Counted from the first letter of the stretch, positions 39,158 to 46,607 are shown. The stretch is DNA of 64,000 nt from Ruegeria sp. HKCCD8929 (GCF_013031405.1 NZ_WPZY01000006.1:62001-126000), one strand, 5' to 3'. A program made the numbers and translations. The notes: generated by a model from the sequence alone, not told the origin.

Positions 39158-39982
39158 TCACTCGGCAATCCGGCCGATGTTATCCACCTTGTGCTGCAGC
39201 GAAATGCGGTCGAGCGTCTCGAACGGCAGGCTGACAAAGGCGGCGATGCGGTTGCGTAGAAGGCCATAGGCCTGCTGAAAGGCGAGGTGTTTCTGGGCCT
39301 CGGTTCCTGTCGCCTTGACCGGGTCCGGCAGGCCCCAATGGGCGCTCATCGGCTGGCCGGGCCAGGCCGGGCATTCCTCGTTCGCGGCATGGTCGCAGAC
39401 GGTAAAGACAAAATCCATTTTCGGCGCGTCGTCGCCCGAGAATGCATCCACCGATTTCGATTTCAGTTCGGAAATGTCGTGGTCCTTGGAGGCCAGCAGC
39501 TCCAGCACCTCCGGGTGAGGGCCAGCCGAGGGCGCGGTGCCGGCGGAATAGGCGTTGAACAATCCGGCGCCTTCCTTGCGCAGGATGGCCTCGGCCATGA
39601 TCGAGCGGGCGGAATTGCCGGTGCAGATGAATAGCGCGTTCAGGGTGCGGTCCTTGGCAGTCATAACGGGGTCTCCGGACGTGGTCTGGCAAAGGTCGGG
39701 GCGGTTCTGGCAGCACTCGCCCAACAGCCCGCCAAACAGGTCACGGACCTCGGGCAGGTTGGCGGTGTAGTGCAGCGAGGTGCCCAGGCGGGTCTGCGCG
39801 ATCAACCCCGCCTGTTTCAGCGTGTTGAGGTAGGTGGAGGTCGTGTTGGGCTTCAGCGCCAGCGCCTCGGCGATGTGCCCGGCGGGCACCGAATCCGGAT
39901 AGCGCCGCATCAGTAAGCGGAACAGATCCAGCCGCTTGGGGTGCGCAAGGGCGCCGAGTTTGTCATGCAGTTCTATTTCCAT
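39158..39982 (-). CDS. ArsR-ArsC fusion: arsenic repressor joined to arsenate reductase
   Basis: A 274-residue single frame. Residues 1-~85 are an ArsR/SmtB winged helix (LGALAHPKRLDLFRLLM; IAEALALKPNTTSTYLNTLKQAGLI). Cys90, Cys91 and Cys98 form a possible arsenite site like the CC...C site of Acidithiobacillus ArsR. From ~113 a complete ArsC follows: P-loop FICTGNSARS with Cys120, and TVCDHAANEECPAWPG with Cys196 and Cys204. No stop, frameshift or internal start separates the halves. ATG 39982 lies inside the operator palindrome and lacks a Shine-Dalgarno sequence, so translation is probably leaderless. Confidence 0.92.
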   Translation of the reverse strand: MEIELHDKLGALAHPKRLDLFRLLMRRYPDSVPAGHIAEALALKPNTTSTYLNTLKQAGLIAQTRLGTSLHYTANLPEVRDLFGGLLGECCQNRPDLCQTTSGDPVMTAKDRTLNALFICTGNSARSIMAEAILRKEGAGLFNAYSAGTAPSAGPHPEVLELLASKDHDISELKSKSVDAFSGDDAPKMDFVFTVCDHAANEECPAWPGQPMSAHWGLPDPVKATGTEAQKHLAFQQAYGLLRNRIAAFVSLPFETLDRISLQHKVDNIGRIAE

Positions 39983-40003
39983 ATTTCGTGAAATATGGAA
40001 ATA
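39974..40003. promoter_or_regulatory. Perfect 30-bp palindrome: probable ArsR operator
   Basis: Arms TATTTCCATATTTC and GAAATATGGAAATA (14 bp each) around a GT centre. It covers the predicted -10 box and the start codon of the arsR-arsC fusion, which is ideal for repression by the encoded ArsR domain and release by arsenite. Assignment to ArsR is inference from position. Confidence 0.75.
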
Positions 40004-40018
40004 TCACGTAGCCGTCAA
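39990..40018 (-). promoter_or_regulatory. Sigma-70 promoter of the ars operon
   Basis: On the minus strand, TTGACG (40018-40013), a 17-bp spacer, then TATTTC (39995-39990). The expected start of transcription is about 39983, one base before the ATG of the fusion gene, predicting a leaderless mRNA. The -35 box includes the stop codon of the upstream peptide-binding-protein gene. Confidence 0.65.
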
Positions 40019-41829
40019 TCCTGATACCACCAGACATCGGGCATGTATTGCGGCCCGTCACCATAGATCGGCAGGTAGTCGGGGAATTTCAGCTCCTTGG
40101 CATGGGCGATGCGGCCCACATCGAAGCTCCAGATCGGGATCACGTAGCGGCCCGAGGTCAGCACCCGGTCCAGCGCCCGTGTGGCGGCCTGAAACTCTTC
40201 GGGCGTCTCCGAGGCCAGCATGGCGTCGATCATCGCATCGGCAGCGGGCGAGGCCACGCCCATCAGATTGCGCGTGCCCGGTGTTTCGGCCACGTCGCTG
40301 CCCCAATATAGCCGCTGTTCGTTGCCCGGAGACAGCGATAACGCGCGGCGGAACGGGGTCAGGTCGAAATCCAGCTCGCTCACTCGGCCCGTATACTGGG
40401 CGTCATCGACTTTGTCGGTGGTGACACCAATACCCAGACGCTCCAACGCGCGGGCATAGATCTCAACCACCGTTTCCATCTCGGCATCGCCTTGGCGGAG
40501 CAGGAAGGTCACGTTGAGCGTCTGACCATCTGCGTTCGTGAGGTGGTCGTTCTGGATGGTCCAGCCGGCACCAGCCAACACCTTTGCCGCCTTGCGCAGG
40601 TTCTTCCGGTTGCGGGCCGAGCCATCGCCTTCGGGCAGGGCATAGCCCTCAAGCGCGCCCGGCAGAAGCTGATCCGAGAACGGCTCAAGCAGCGCGCGCA
40701 CCGCGCCCTCGGCTGGGCCGGGGCGCATGGCCAGGTCCGAGCCCGAGTAGTACGAAGTGATCCGGGGTTGCGCCCCACCAGTGACCGTGTCGTTGATGAA
40801 CTCGAAGTTGAAGGCCAGCATCAGCGCCTCGCGCACGTGCCAGTCGTCAAACGGGGCCTTGCGGGTGTTCATGACAAACCCGGTCATGCCCGAAGGTTTG
40901 CCGTGCGGAATCTCGGTCCTGATCACATCGCCGCGCGTCGCGGCGGGAAAATCGTACTGCTTCTGCCACTTCTCGGCGTTGAACTCACGCACTGCCGTCA
41001 GTTCGCCTGCCTTGAACGCTTCGAACAACACGGTCTGGTCGCCGTAGAACTCGATCCGCATCTCGTCGAAATTCATCGTGCCCCGGCGAAACGGGACATC
41101 GGCGCCCCAATAGTCCGGGTTGCGGGTCAAGGTGACGAACCGGCCCGCCTCGTAATCGGTGACCACGTATGGCCCCGAGCCGACCGGCACGTCCTGCAGC
41201 GGGGCATTGGCAAAATCCTTGCCCTCCCACTGCGACTTTTTTAAGATCGGGCGCATTCCGGCGATTAGCGCCAACTCACGATCGGCCTCAGAAAAGGTGA
41301 TGCGGACTTTGCGCGGGCCGGTCTGTTCGATACTGCCGATCTTGGACCAGAGCCCGCGATAACGGATATGGCCCTGCGTCCCCAGCGTCTCATAGGACCA
41401 GATCACATCGTCGACCGTGACCGGGCTGCCATCAGAGAATCGGGCCTCTTCCCGCAGGGTGAACTCGACCCATGAGCGGTCCTCTGCCGTCTCGACCGAT
41501 TCGGCCAGCAGACCATAAAGCGTGAAGGGTTCGTCCCAGGACCGGCCCATCAGGCTTTCATGCGGCCAAAAGCGCAACTGCCAGGGAACCGTGCCTTTCT
41601 GCACGAAGGGATTGAGGCTGTCGAAGCCGCCCGTGTTGCCGAACACAACCCGTCCGCCTTTTGGCGCGTCAGGGTTGGCGTAAGGCAGAGACACAAAATC
41701 CGGTGGCAGGGCGGGCTGGCCATACATAGCTATGCCATGCGCCGATTCTGCCTGCGCATTTGTGACGCACAAAACTGCGGTGATTCCCGCAAACACTAGA
41801 CGAATGGGGTGGAAAAGATCCGCTCGCAT
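40015..41829 (-). CDS. Family 5 extracellular solute-binding protein (oligopeptide type), orphan
   Basis: A 604-residue periplasmic binding protein of the peptide/nickel ABC class, close to the YejA type. It has a signal peptide (LVFAGITAVLCVTNAQA), then HGIAMYGQPALPPDF and the family stretch PKGGRVVFGNTGGFDSLNPF. Core SBP_bac_5 motifs are EEARFSDGSPVTVDDVIWSYETL and YVVTDYEAGRFVTLTRNPDYWG. No permease or ATPase gene is adjacent, so it must work with a transporter encoded elsewhere. A consensus promoter lies 42 bp before its ATG. Confidence 0.9.
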   Translation of the reverse strand: MRADLFHPIRLVFAGITAVLCVTNAQAESAHGIAMYGQPALPPDFVSLPYANPDAPKGGRVVFGNTGGFDSLNPFVQKGTVPWQLRFWPHESLMGRSWDEPFTLYGLLAESVETAEDRSWVEFTLREEARFSDGSPVTVDDVIWSYETLGTQGHIRYRGLWSKIGSIEQTGPRKVRITFSEADRELALIAGMRPILKKSQWEGKDFANAPLQDVPVGSGPYVVTDYEAGRFVTLTRNPDYWGADVPFRRGTMNFDEMRIEFYGDQTVLFEAFKAGELTAVREFNAEKWQKQYDFPAATRGDVIRTEIPHGKPSGMTGFVMNTRKAPFDDWHVREALMLAFNFEFINDTVTGGAQPRITSYYSGSDLAMRPGPAEGAVRALLEPFSDQLLPGALEGYALPEGDGSARNRKNLRKAAKVLAGAGWTIQNDHLTNADGQTLNVTFLLRQGDAEMETVVEIYARALERLGIGVTTDKVDDAQYTGRVSELDFDLTPFRRALSLSPGNEQRLYWGSDVAETPGTRNLMGVASPAADAMIDAMLASETPEEFQAATRALDRVLTSGRYVIPIWSFDVGRIAHAKELKFPDYLPIYGDGPQYMPDVWWYQD

Positions 41830-41870
41830 TTTGGCACCAATTCTGCTCAGGCCTTATTTTGTTGAGGATC

Positions 41871-41899
41871 ATCGTAGCGATGGTTTTCCGTATTTTCAA
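41871..41899 (-). promoter_or_regulatory. Consensus promoter of the solute-binding-protein gene
   Basis: On the minus strand TTGAAA (41899-41894), a 17-bp spacer, TACGAT (41876-41871). The expected transcript start is near 41864, giving a leader of about 35 nt before ATG 41829. Confidence 0.65.
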
Positions 41900-41908
41900 A
41901 CTTTTAGC

Positions 41909-41937
41909 TTGGATGCCGCAGCGGAATTGCGTATAAA
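41909..41937 (+). promoter_or_regulatory. Consensus promoter for a short plus-strand transcript
   Basis: TTGGAT (41909-41914), a 17-bp spacer, TATAAA (41932-41937). The predicted start is near A41944. Its -35 box is 9 bp from that of the divergent solute-binding-protein promoter. Confidence 0.65.
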
Positions 41938-41943
41938 GGGTGC

Positions 41944-42018
41944 ACTGCTCGATAGGTTTCTTGCCTGTATGAAACCTGCCTCAATAACTTAACGCCCGCT
42001 TCGTGCGGGCGTTTTTTT
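41944..42018 (+). ncRNA. Candidate small RNA of about 75 nt
   Basis: From the predicted start at 41944, the RNA would carry a stem-loop AGGTTTC / GAAACCT (arms 41954-41960 and 41971-41977, 10-nt loop), then a single-stranded GCCUCAAUAACUUA segment. It ends in a strong intrinsic terminator, ACGCCCGC / GCGGGCGT (41992-42012, 5-nt UUCGU loop), with seven U residues. No ORF of note starts in it and no plus-strand gene lies upstream, so the terminator has no other client. The build (seed hairpin, open A/U segment, terminator with U-tail) is that of an Hfq-dependent regulatory RNA. No known RNA family recognised; an attenuated bdhA leader is the alternative. Confidence 0.6.
41992..42018 (+). terminator. 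Strong intrinsic terminator without an upstream plus-strand gene
   Basis: An 8-bp GC-rich stem ACGCCCGC / GCGGGCGT with loop TTCGT and T-tract 42012-42018. It is directional: the minus strand shows no U-run. It sits between the divergent solute-binding-protein and bdhA genes, inside the 342-bp gene-free interval 41830-42171. The rest of that interval holds the two promoters described and, after the terminator, the bdhA upstream region. Confidence 0.85.
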
Positions 42019-42134
42019 GTCCACAGGTCCGGCCGGCCGAAAGCAGCGGGCGGCACCGGTTCCAGGGCAGATGTGCGCGGTGAGCCACCCGCCCGGCGTT
42101 TCCCCGTTTCCTTTGCAGGTGCAGCATGGCACTG

Positions 42135-42144
42135 TTTGCGCAAA
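42135..42144. promoter_or_regulatory. Palindrome TTTGCGCAAA upstream of bdhA
   Basis: A perfect 10-bp palindrome 28 bp before the bdhA ATG, in a region rich in TGC/GCA triplets (TTTGCAGGTGCAGC at 42111-42124). PHB-linked repressors such as PhaR and fatty-acid regulators of this bacterial group bind TGC/GCA-type palindromes. The link is tentative. Confidence 0.3.
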
Positions 42145-42171
42145 TCGGAAAATCACTTTGGGAGAGCCTCC

Positions 42172-42945
42172 ATGTCCTTGTCGGGAAAAACTGCAATCGT
42201 CACCGGATCGAATTCGGGTATCGGTCTGGGCATCGCCTGGGAAATGGCCCGGGCGGGTGCCGATGTGGTGCTGAACTCGTTCACCGACCGGGACGAGGAT
42301 CATGCGCTGGCTGCGCAGATCGCGGACGAGACCGGAGTGGCCGCGCGCTATATCAAGGCGGACATGTCAAAGGGCGAGGAATGCCGGGCGCTGATCGAAC
42401 AGGCCGGTGCCTGCGATATCCTGATCAACAATGCCGGTATTCAGCATGTCTCGCCCATAGACAGTTTCCCGGTCGACAAATGGGATGCAATCATCGCGAT
42501 TAACATGAACTCGGCCTTCCACACCATGGCCGCCGCGCTGCCGATGATGCGTGCGGCCGGGTGGGGGCGGGTGGTCAACATCGCCTCGGCCCATGGCCTG
42601 ACCGCCTCGCCCTATAAGGCGGCCTATGTGGCGGCCAAGCACGGTGTGGTCGGCATGACAAAGACCGTCGCGCTGGAGACCGCGCAGGAGCCAATCACCT
42701 GCAACGCGATCTGCCCCGGCTACGTGCTGACCCCGCTGGTCGAGGCGCAGATCCCCGACACCATGAAGGAATACGGCATGAGCCGCGAGGACGTGATCAA
42801 GAACGTCATGCTTGAGCGGCAGCCGTCCACGGATTTCGCCACTGTCGAGCAGCTGGGCGGCACTGCGGTGTTTTTGTGCTCGGATGCGGCGGCGCAGATC
42901 ACCGGAACGACGATTTCTGTCGATGGTGGCTGGACGGCGCTTTGA
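42172..42945 (+). CDS. bdhA: D-3-hydroxybutyrate dehydrogenase
   Basis: A 257-residue short-chain dehydrogenase that oxidises 3-hydroxybutyrate to acetoacetate with NAD in polyhydroxybutyrate use. It has the cofactor loop TGSNSGIGLGIA (~10-21), NNAG at ~90, and catalytic Ser-Tyr-Lys (NIASAHGLTASPYKAAYVAAKHG). The family tail is QPSTDFATVEQLGGTAVFLCSD ... ITGTTISVDGGW. ATG 42172 follows GGGAGAG; the frame open to 42073 is too long for the family. A patatin-like lipase gene follows. Confidence 0.93.
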   Translation: MSLSGKTAIVTGSNSGIGLGIAWEMARAGADVVLNSFTDRDEDHALAAQIADETGVAARYIKADMSKGEECRALIEQAGACDILINNAGIQHVSPIDSFPVDKWDAIIAINMNSAFHTMAAALPMMRAAGWGRVVNIASAHGLTASPYKAAYVAAKHGVVGMTKTVALETAQEPITCNAICPGYVLTPLVEAQIPDTMKEYGMSREDVIKNVMLERQPSTDFATVEQLGGTAVFLCSDAAAQITGTTISVDGGWTAL

Positions 42946-42958
42946 GGTGAAGGTTGTC

Positions 42959-43010
42959 GTGGGGGCGCTGCCCCCACACCCCCGGGATATTTGAAAACAG
43001 AAGAAGGGGT
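42959..43010 (+). repeat. Dispersed intergenic repeat, copy 3, with hairpin
   Basis: An 8-bp stem GTGGGGGC-GCT-GCCCCCAC (42959-42977) is followed by CCCCCGGGATATTTGAAAAC and AGAAGAAGGGG. It shares the CCGG...GATATTTG core and purine tail with copies 1 and 2 but is divergent. The tail AAGAAGGGG lies where the Shine-Dalgarno sequence of the patatin gene is needed. Confidence 0.6.
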
Positions 43011-43016
43011 GGGGTC

Positions 43017-44042
43017 GTGAAAAGCATCAATCTTGCACTTCAAGGGGGTGGCGCACACGGGGCGTTTACGTGGGGGGTGCTGGACCGGCTTCTGGATGAA
43101 GACGATGTCGAGGTGGCCGCGATCTCCGGCACTTCGGCGGGGGCGCTGAACGGGGCCGCGTTCAAGGTAGGTATGGTCAAGGGCGGGCGTGAGGGCGCGC
43201 GTGAGAACCTGCGCCGGCTTTGGGAGCGTATGGGCGCCATCGGTGACATGCGCATCGCCAACTGGATGCGCGGGTTGGAACCGGCGCAGATCGCGCAGGC
43301 GATCGAGTATTCGCTGCCGTTTTCCATGGCCGACGCCTGGTCGCGGATGGTGTCGCCTTATGCCTATGGCCCGTTCTACAGCAACCCGCTGGAATCGGTG
43401 GTCGAGCGGTTCGATTACGAGGGGGTCTGCGCCGACGCGGGGCCGCGGCTCTTCGTCTGCGCCACCTGTGTGCGCACCGGCAAGATCCGCATCTTTACCC
43501 GCGACGAAATCACGACGGATGCGATTCTGGCCTCGGCCTGTTTGCCGACACTGTTTCAGGCGGTCGAGATCCACGATCCGAAATCTGGGCGGACCGAGGC
43601 CTATTGGGATGGCGGCTACACCGGCAATCCGGCGCTGTTTCCCTTGTTCAATGAGGGGCTGCCGGACGATGTGGTGATCGTCAACATCAACCCGTTGGAA
43701 CGCGATGAGATCCCGCGCACGCCGCAGCAAATTCAGAACCGGATCAACGAGATCGGCTTCAACTCCTCGCTGCTGCGCGAACTGAGGGCGATCAGCTTCG
43801 TGCAGCGGCTGCTAGACTCGGGCAAGTTGCAGAAAGGTGAGATGAGTCGGGTGCTGGTGCACATGATCGCCGATGACGATCTGATGAATTCCCTGTCGGT
43901 GGCGACCAAGCTGGTGCCGACGCCGGTGGTTTTGACCCGGCTGAAAGAGGCCGGGCGCGCGGCGGCCCACGGTTTCCTACGCGATCACAAATCCGATCTG
44001 GGGGAACGTGGCACCGTCGATCTGGCGGCGATGTTCAACTGA
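43017..44042 (+). CDS. Patatin-like phospholipase
   Basis: A 341-residue serine hydrolase of the patatin fold. It has the oxyanion loop QGGGAHGAF (9-17), nucleophile elbow GTSAG with Ser40, and catalytic Asp198 in WDGGYTGNPA. It likely acts on acyl esters such as phospholipids, or on short polyhydroxybutyrate; the neighbouring 3-hydroxybutyrate dehydrogenase makes the latter thinkable but unproven. Start GTG 43017 after AAGAAGGGG; the frame continues left only through the repeat. Confidence 0.88.
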   Translation: MKSINLALQGGGAHGAFTWGVLDRLLDEDDVEVAAISGTSAGALNGAAFKVGMVKGGREGARENLRRLWERMGAIGDMRIANWMRGLEPAQIAQAIEYSLPFSMADAWSRMVSPYAYGPFYSNPLESVVERFDYEGVCADAGPRLFVCATCVRTGKIRIFTRDEITTDAILASACLPTLFQAVEIHDPKSGRTEAYWDGGYTGNPALFPLFNEGLPDDVVIVNINPLERDEIPRTPQQIQNRINEIGFNSSLLRELRAISFVQRLLDSGKLQKGEMSRVLVHMIADDDLMNSLSVATKLVPTPVVLTRLKEAGRAAAHGFLRDHKSDLGERGTVDLAAMFN

Positions 44043-44050
44043 CGCCTGGG

Positions 44051-44728
44051 TTACTCGGGCGGCTGGGTCGGGTCTTTTTCGTTCGGGTAGACCAGCCCGG
44101 CCGATATCACCAGTTTGGCCGCATCTTCAATGGACATGTCCAGCAGGATGATATCCTCGGCCGGAAAGAACAGCAGGAAGCCAGAGGTCGGGTTTGGAGT
44201 CGTGGGGACAAACACGCTCATCAACTCGCCACTGGTCTCCGCACGCTCGCTAACCTCGCCCTTGGCGGTGGTCGAGATAAACCCAATGGCCCAGATGCCC
44301 CGGCGCGGGTACTGGATCAGGCAGGCCTTTTCGAACGAGCGTTCGGTTTGCGCGAACACTGTCTCGGAAATCTGCTTGATGCCGGAATAGACCGAGCGAA
44401 CTACCGGCATTCGGTCCACCAGACCTTCAGCAAAATGGATCAGTGAGCGTCCGATGATGCCCTTGGCGATCCAGCCGACAATGACGGTGAAGACCAGGAA
44501 GAAGACAACACCAACGCCACGCAGGTTGATGCCGATATACTGCTCGAGCCGGAACTGATGCGGCACCAACGGCAGCACCACGCCGTCGATCCAGCCGACG
44601 ACGGACCAGATCAGCCACACGGTCAAACCCACCGGAGCAATGACGACGATCCCCGTCAGGAATGACGCGCGCAGGCCGGCAAAAAGGCCCGGGCGGCGGT
44701 GGGGTTCTTCGTCGAACGGCGTGTTCAT
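44051..44728 (-). CDS. DUF502 membrane protein
   Basis: A 225-residue protein with two N-terminal membrane helices (FLTGIVVIAPVGLTVWLIWSVVGWI; GVGVVFFLVFTVIVGWIAKGIIG) and a soluble C-terminal part. The DUF502 pattern is PVVRSVYSGIKQISETVF, then PTTPNPTSGFLLFFPAEDIILLDMSIEDA. Role unknown; plant relatives (COV1/LCV) act in membrane trafficking or auxin-related development, which says little here. ATG 44728. Confidence 0.88.
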   Translation of the reverse strand: MNTPFDEEPHRRPGLFAGLRASFLTGIVVIAPVGLTVWLIWSVVGWIDGVVLPLVPHQFRLEQYIGINLRGVGVVFFLVFTVIVGWIAKGIIGRSLIHFAEGLVDRMPVVRSVYSGIKQISETVFAQTERSFEKACLIQYPRRGIWAIGFISTTAKGEVSERAETSGELMSVFVPTTPNPTSGFLLFFPAEDIILLDMSIEDAAKLVISAGLVYPNEKDPTQPPE

Positions 44729-44802
44729 GGCAGGTCCGTGTGGTTTGCTGAACTAGTTAGGCAGTTTGGGGCGCCGGTACAATAGGCGCGGCGCCCGTCC
44801 TG

Positions 44803-45720
44803 TCACGCCCCGCGCCGCGTGCACAAGGCTTGGGCAATCCGGGCCGCCAGCCGCGCGTTGTTTCGCACTAGCGCGATATTGGCGGTCAGCGAGCGGCCTT
44901 CGGTGCGTTCGAAGATTCGTTGCAGCAGGTAGGGGGTGACCGCCTTGCCGGTGATGCAATGGGTGGCCGCATCCCGCTGTGCCTCAGCAATGATCGGCGC
45001 CAATTCGGTGGCCGGAATCTGGTCGGCCTCGGGGATCGGGTTGGCGACCAGCTGACCGCCCGGCAGGCCCAATTCGCGGCGCATGGCGTGGGCGCGGGCG
45101 ATGTCTTCGGCACTGTCCATTCGCAGAGGCGCCTTCAGCGGCGATTGTGCCGACCAGAAGGCGGGGAAGGCGTCCTGGCCATGGGCGATGACGGGAACGC
45201 CGAGCGTTTCCAGCACCTCCAGCGTCTTGGCCAGGTCGAGGATCGCCTTGGCGCCCGCAGCCACCACAGTCACCGGGGTCTGTGCTAGTTCGTGTAGATC
45301 GGCGGAGATGTCGAACGAGGTTTCGGCCCCCTGATGCACCCCGCCAATGCCGCCGGTGGCAAACACCTCGATCCCGGCATGGCGCGCGGCGATCATGGTG
45401 GCGGCGACGGTGGTGGCGCCGGTGCCGCCGGTGGCAAGGCAGGCAGCCATGTCGGCGCGCGACAGTTTGGAAACGCCATGGGCCTGTCCCAGTTGCGCCA
45501 ACTCCTCGGGTTCCAGCCCGACATGCAGGCGCCCCTCGATCACGGCGATGGTGGCCGGGGTCGCGCCCGCATCGCGGATGTCCTGCTCGACCTGTGCGGC
45601 TACCTCGACATTCTGGGGATGCGGCATCCCGTGGGTGATGATTGTGCTTTCCAGCGCGACGATGGGCTGGCCCGCGTCCCTGGCGGCGCGGACTTCGGTC
45701 GAGAATTGCAGGTCGATCAC
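44803..45720 (-). CDS. psuG: Pseudouridine-5'-phosphate glycosidase
   Basis: A 305-residue enzyme splitting pseudouridine 5'-phosphate into uracil and ribose 5-phosphate. Strong motifs are IVALESTIITHGMPHPQNVE (~20-39), VSKLSRADMAACLATGGTGATTVAATM with the active-site Lys, and EVFATGGIGGVHQGAE. GTG 45720 overlaps the psuK stop (GTGA). The longer in-frame extension runs through psuK and is rejected. Acts after PsuK in RNA-modified-base salvage. Confidence 0.94.
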   Translation of the reverse strand: MIDLQFSTEVRAARDAGQPIVALESTIITHGMPHPQNVEVAAQVEQDIRDAGATPATIAVIEGRLHVGLEPEELAQLGQAHGVSKLSRADMAACLATGGTGATTVAATMIAARHAGIEVFATGGIGGVHQGAETSFDISADLHELAQTPVTVVAAGAKAILDLAKTLEVLETLGVPVIAHGQDAFPAFWSAQSPLKAPLRMDSAEDIARAHAMRRELGLPGGQLVANPIPEADQIPATELAPIIAEAQRDAATHCITGKAVTPYLLQRIFERTEGRSLTANIALVRNNARLAARIAQALCTRRGA

Positions 45721-46607
45721 AGTGGGGTCTCTCCGGAAACATAAGTGGCGGCGGCGTGGAGGGCGCGGGTCAGCGCCTCGTCCCTGTCGGCGCCGCGAGC
45801 TTCGGCGGCGATATGGGCCGCCATGAAAGTGTCGCCTGCGCCGGTCACCCGTGTGACCAGAACGGAGGGCGGGGTTTGGGTCAACAGGCCTTCGGCACTG
45901 GCCTCGGTGGCGGATTTGCCGCCATCGGTGACCAGCACCCGCAGCGCGCCGCGATCTAGCAAGCCCCGCGCGGCACTCGCGGAATCGTCGAATTCGCATT
46001 GGTAGAGCAGCCCGGCCTCTTCGAGGTTGACATAAAGCGTGGCGCGCCTGTGCTTGAGAAAGGGCAGCAGGCGTTCCGCCTTGCCGGGCGAGGCCGGGGC
46101 GACCCGCAGATCGGCCCGGGCAAAGGCTGGGCTTTGCGCGATCTCTTCCAGCAACGACAGGGTCAGGTTGCCGTCGAGCGCGATGGGGCCATCGAACGGC
46201 GTGTTTTTCGAGCCAAGCGGCCCTTCAACCAGCGGTCGCAGGATCTTGGCGCCCGCAGCCTCGAGCGAATGCGCATCCGCGATGGCGGCAATCAGGCCGT
46301 TGGCGCCCTCGACTGCCATGTAGCGGTCGGTGGGCAGGTCTTCCGAGCGGTAGATATGGCTGATCTCCATGCCCAGTTGCTCGCAGGCATGGACCAACTC
46401 GTCCCCTTCGGCGTCACGGCCAATGGCGGTCAGCAGGGTCGGCGTCATGCCGAATCGAACCAGCGTCATGGCGATGTTCATGGCAACGCCGCCGGGCAGG
46501 CGGGTGATGCGGCCCGGCACGTCCGAGCCCTGCCGCATATGGCTGGCGGACCGGCCGATCACGTCCCAGAGGACCGAACCGATGCAGAGGATGTCCGTGG
46601 TACTCAT
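45717..46607 (-). CDS. psuK: Pseudouridine kinase (PfkB family)
   Basis: A 296-residue ribokinase-type sugar kinase. The N-terminal substrate loop is ILCIGSVLWDVIGR, followed by RLPGGVAMNIAMTLVRFG, and the C-terminal PfkB signature is VTRVTGAGDTFMAAHIA with the catalytic Asp. The assignment to pseudouridine rests on coupling with psuG. ATG 46607 is chosen over an upstream in-frame start, which would reach into the divergent promoter region. No nucleoside transporter gene is adjacent. Confidence 0.9.
   Translation of the reverse strand: MSTTDILCIGSVLWDVIGRSASHMRQGSDVPGRITRLPGGVAMNIAMTLVRFGMTPTLLTAIGRDAEGDELVHACEQLGMEISHIYRSEDLPTDRYMAVEGANGLIAAIADAHSLEAAGAKILRPLVEGPLGSKNTPFDGPIALDGNLTLSLLEEIAQSPAFARADLRVAPASPGKAERLLPFLKHRRATLYVNLEEAGLLYQCEFDDSASAARGLLDRGALRVLVTDGGKSATEASAEGLLTQTPPSVLVTRVTGAGDTFMAAHIAAEARGADRDEALTRALHAAATYVSGETPL

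Noticed and set aside
39974-40003. 30-bp palindrome as an attachment or recombination site
   Set aside because: No integrase and no second copy in the window; position over the ars promoter makes an operator far more likely.
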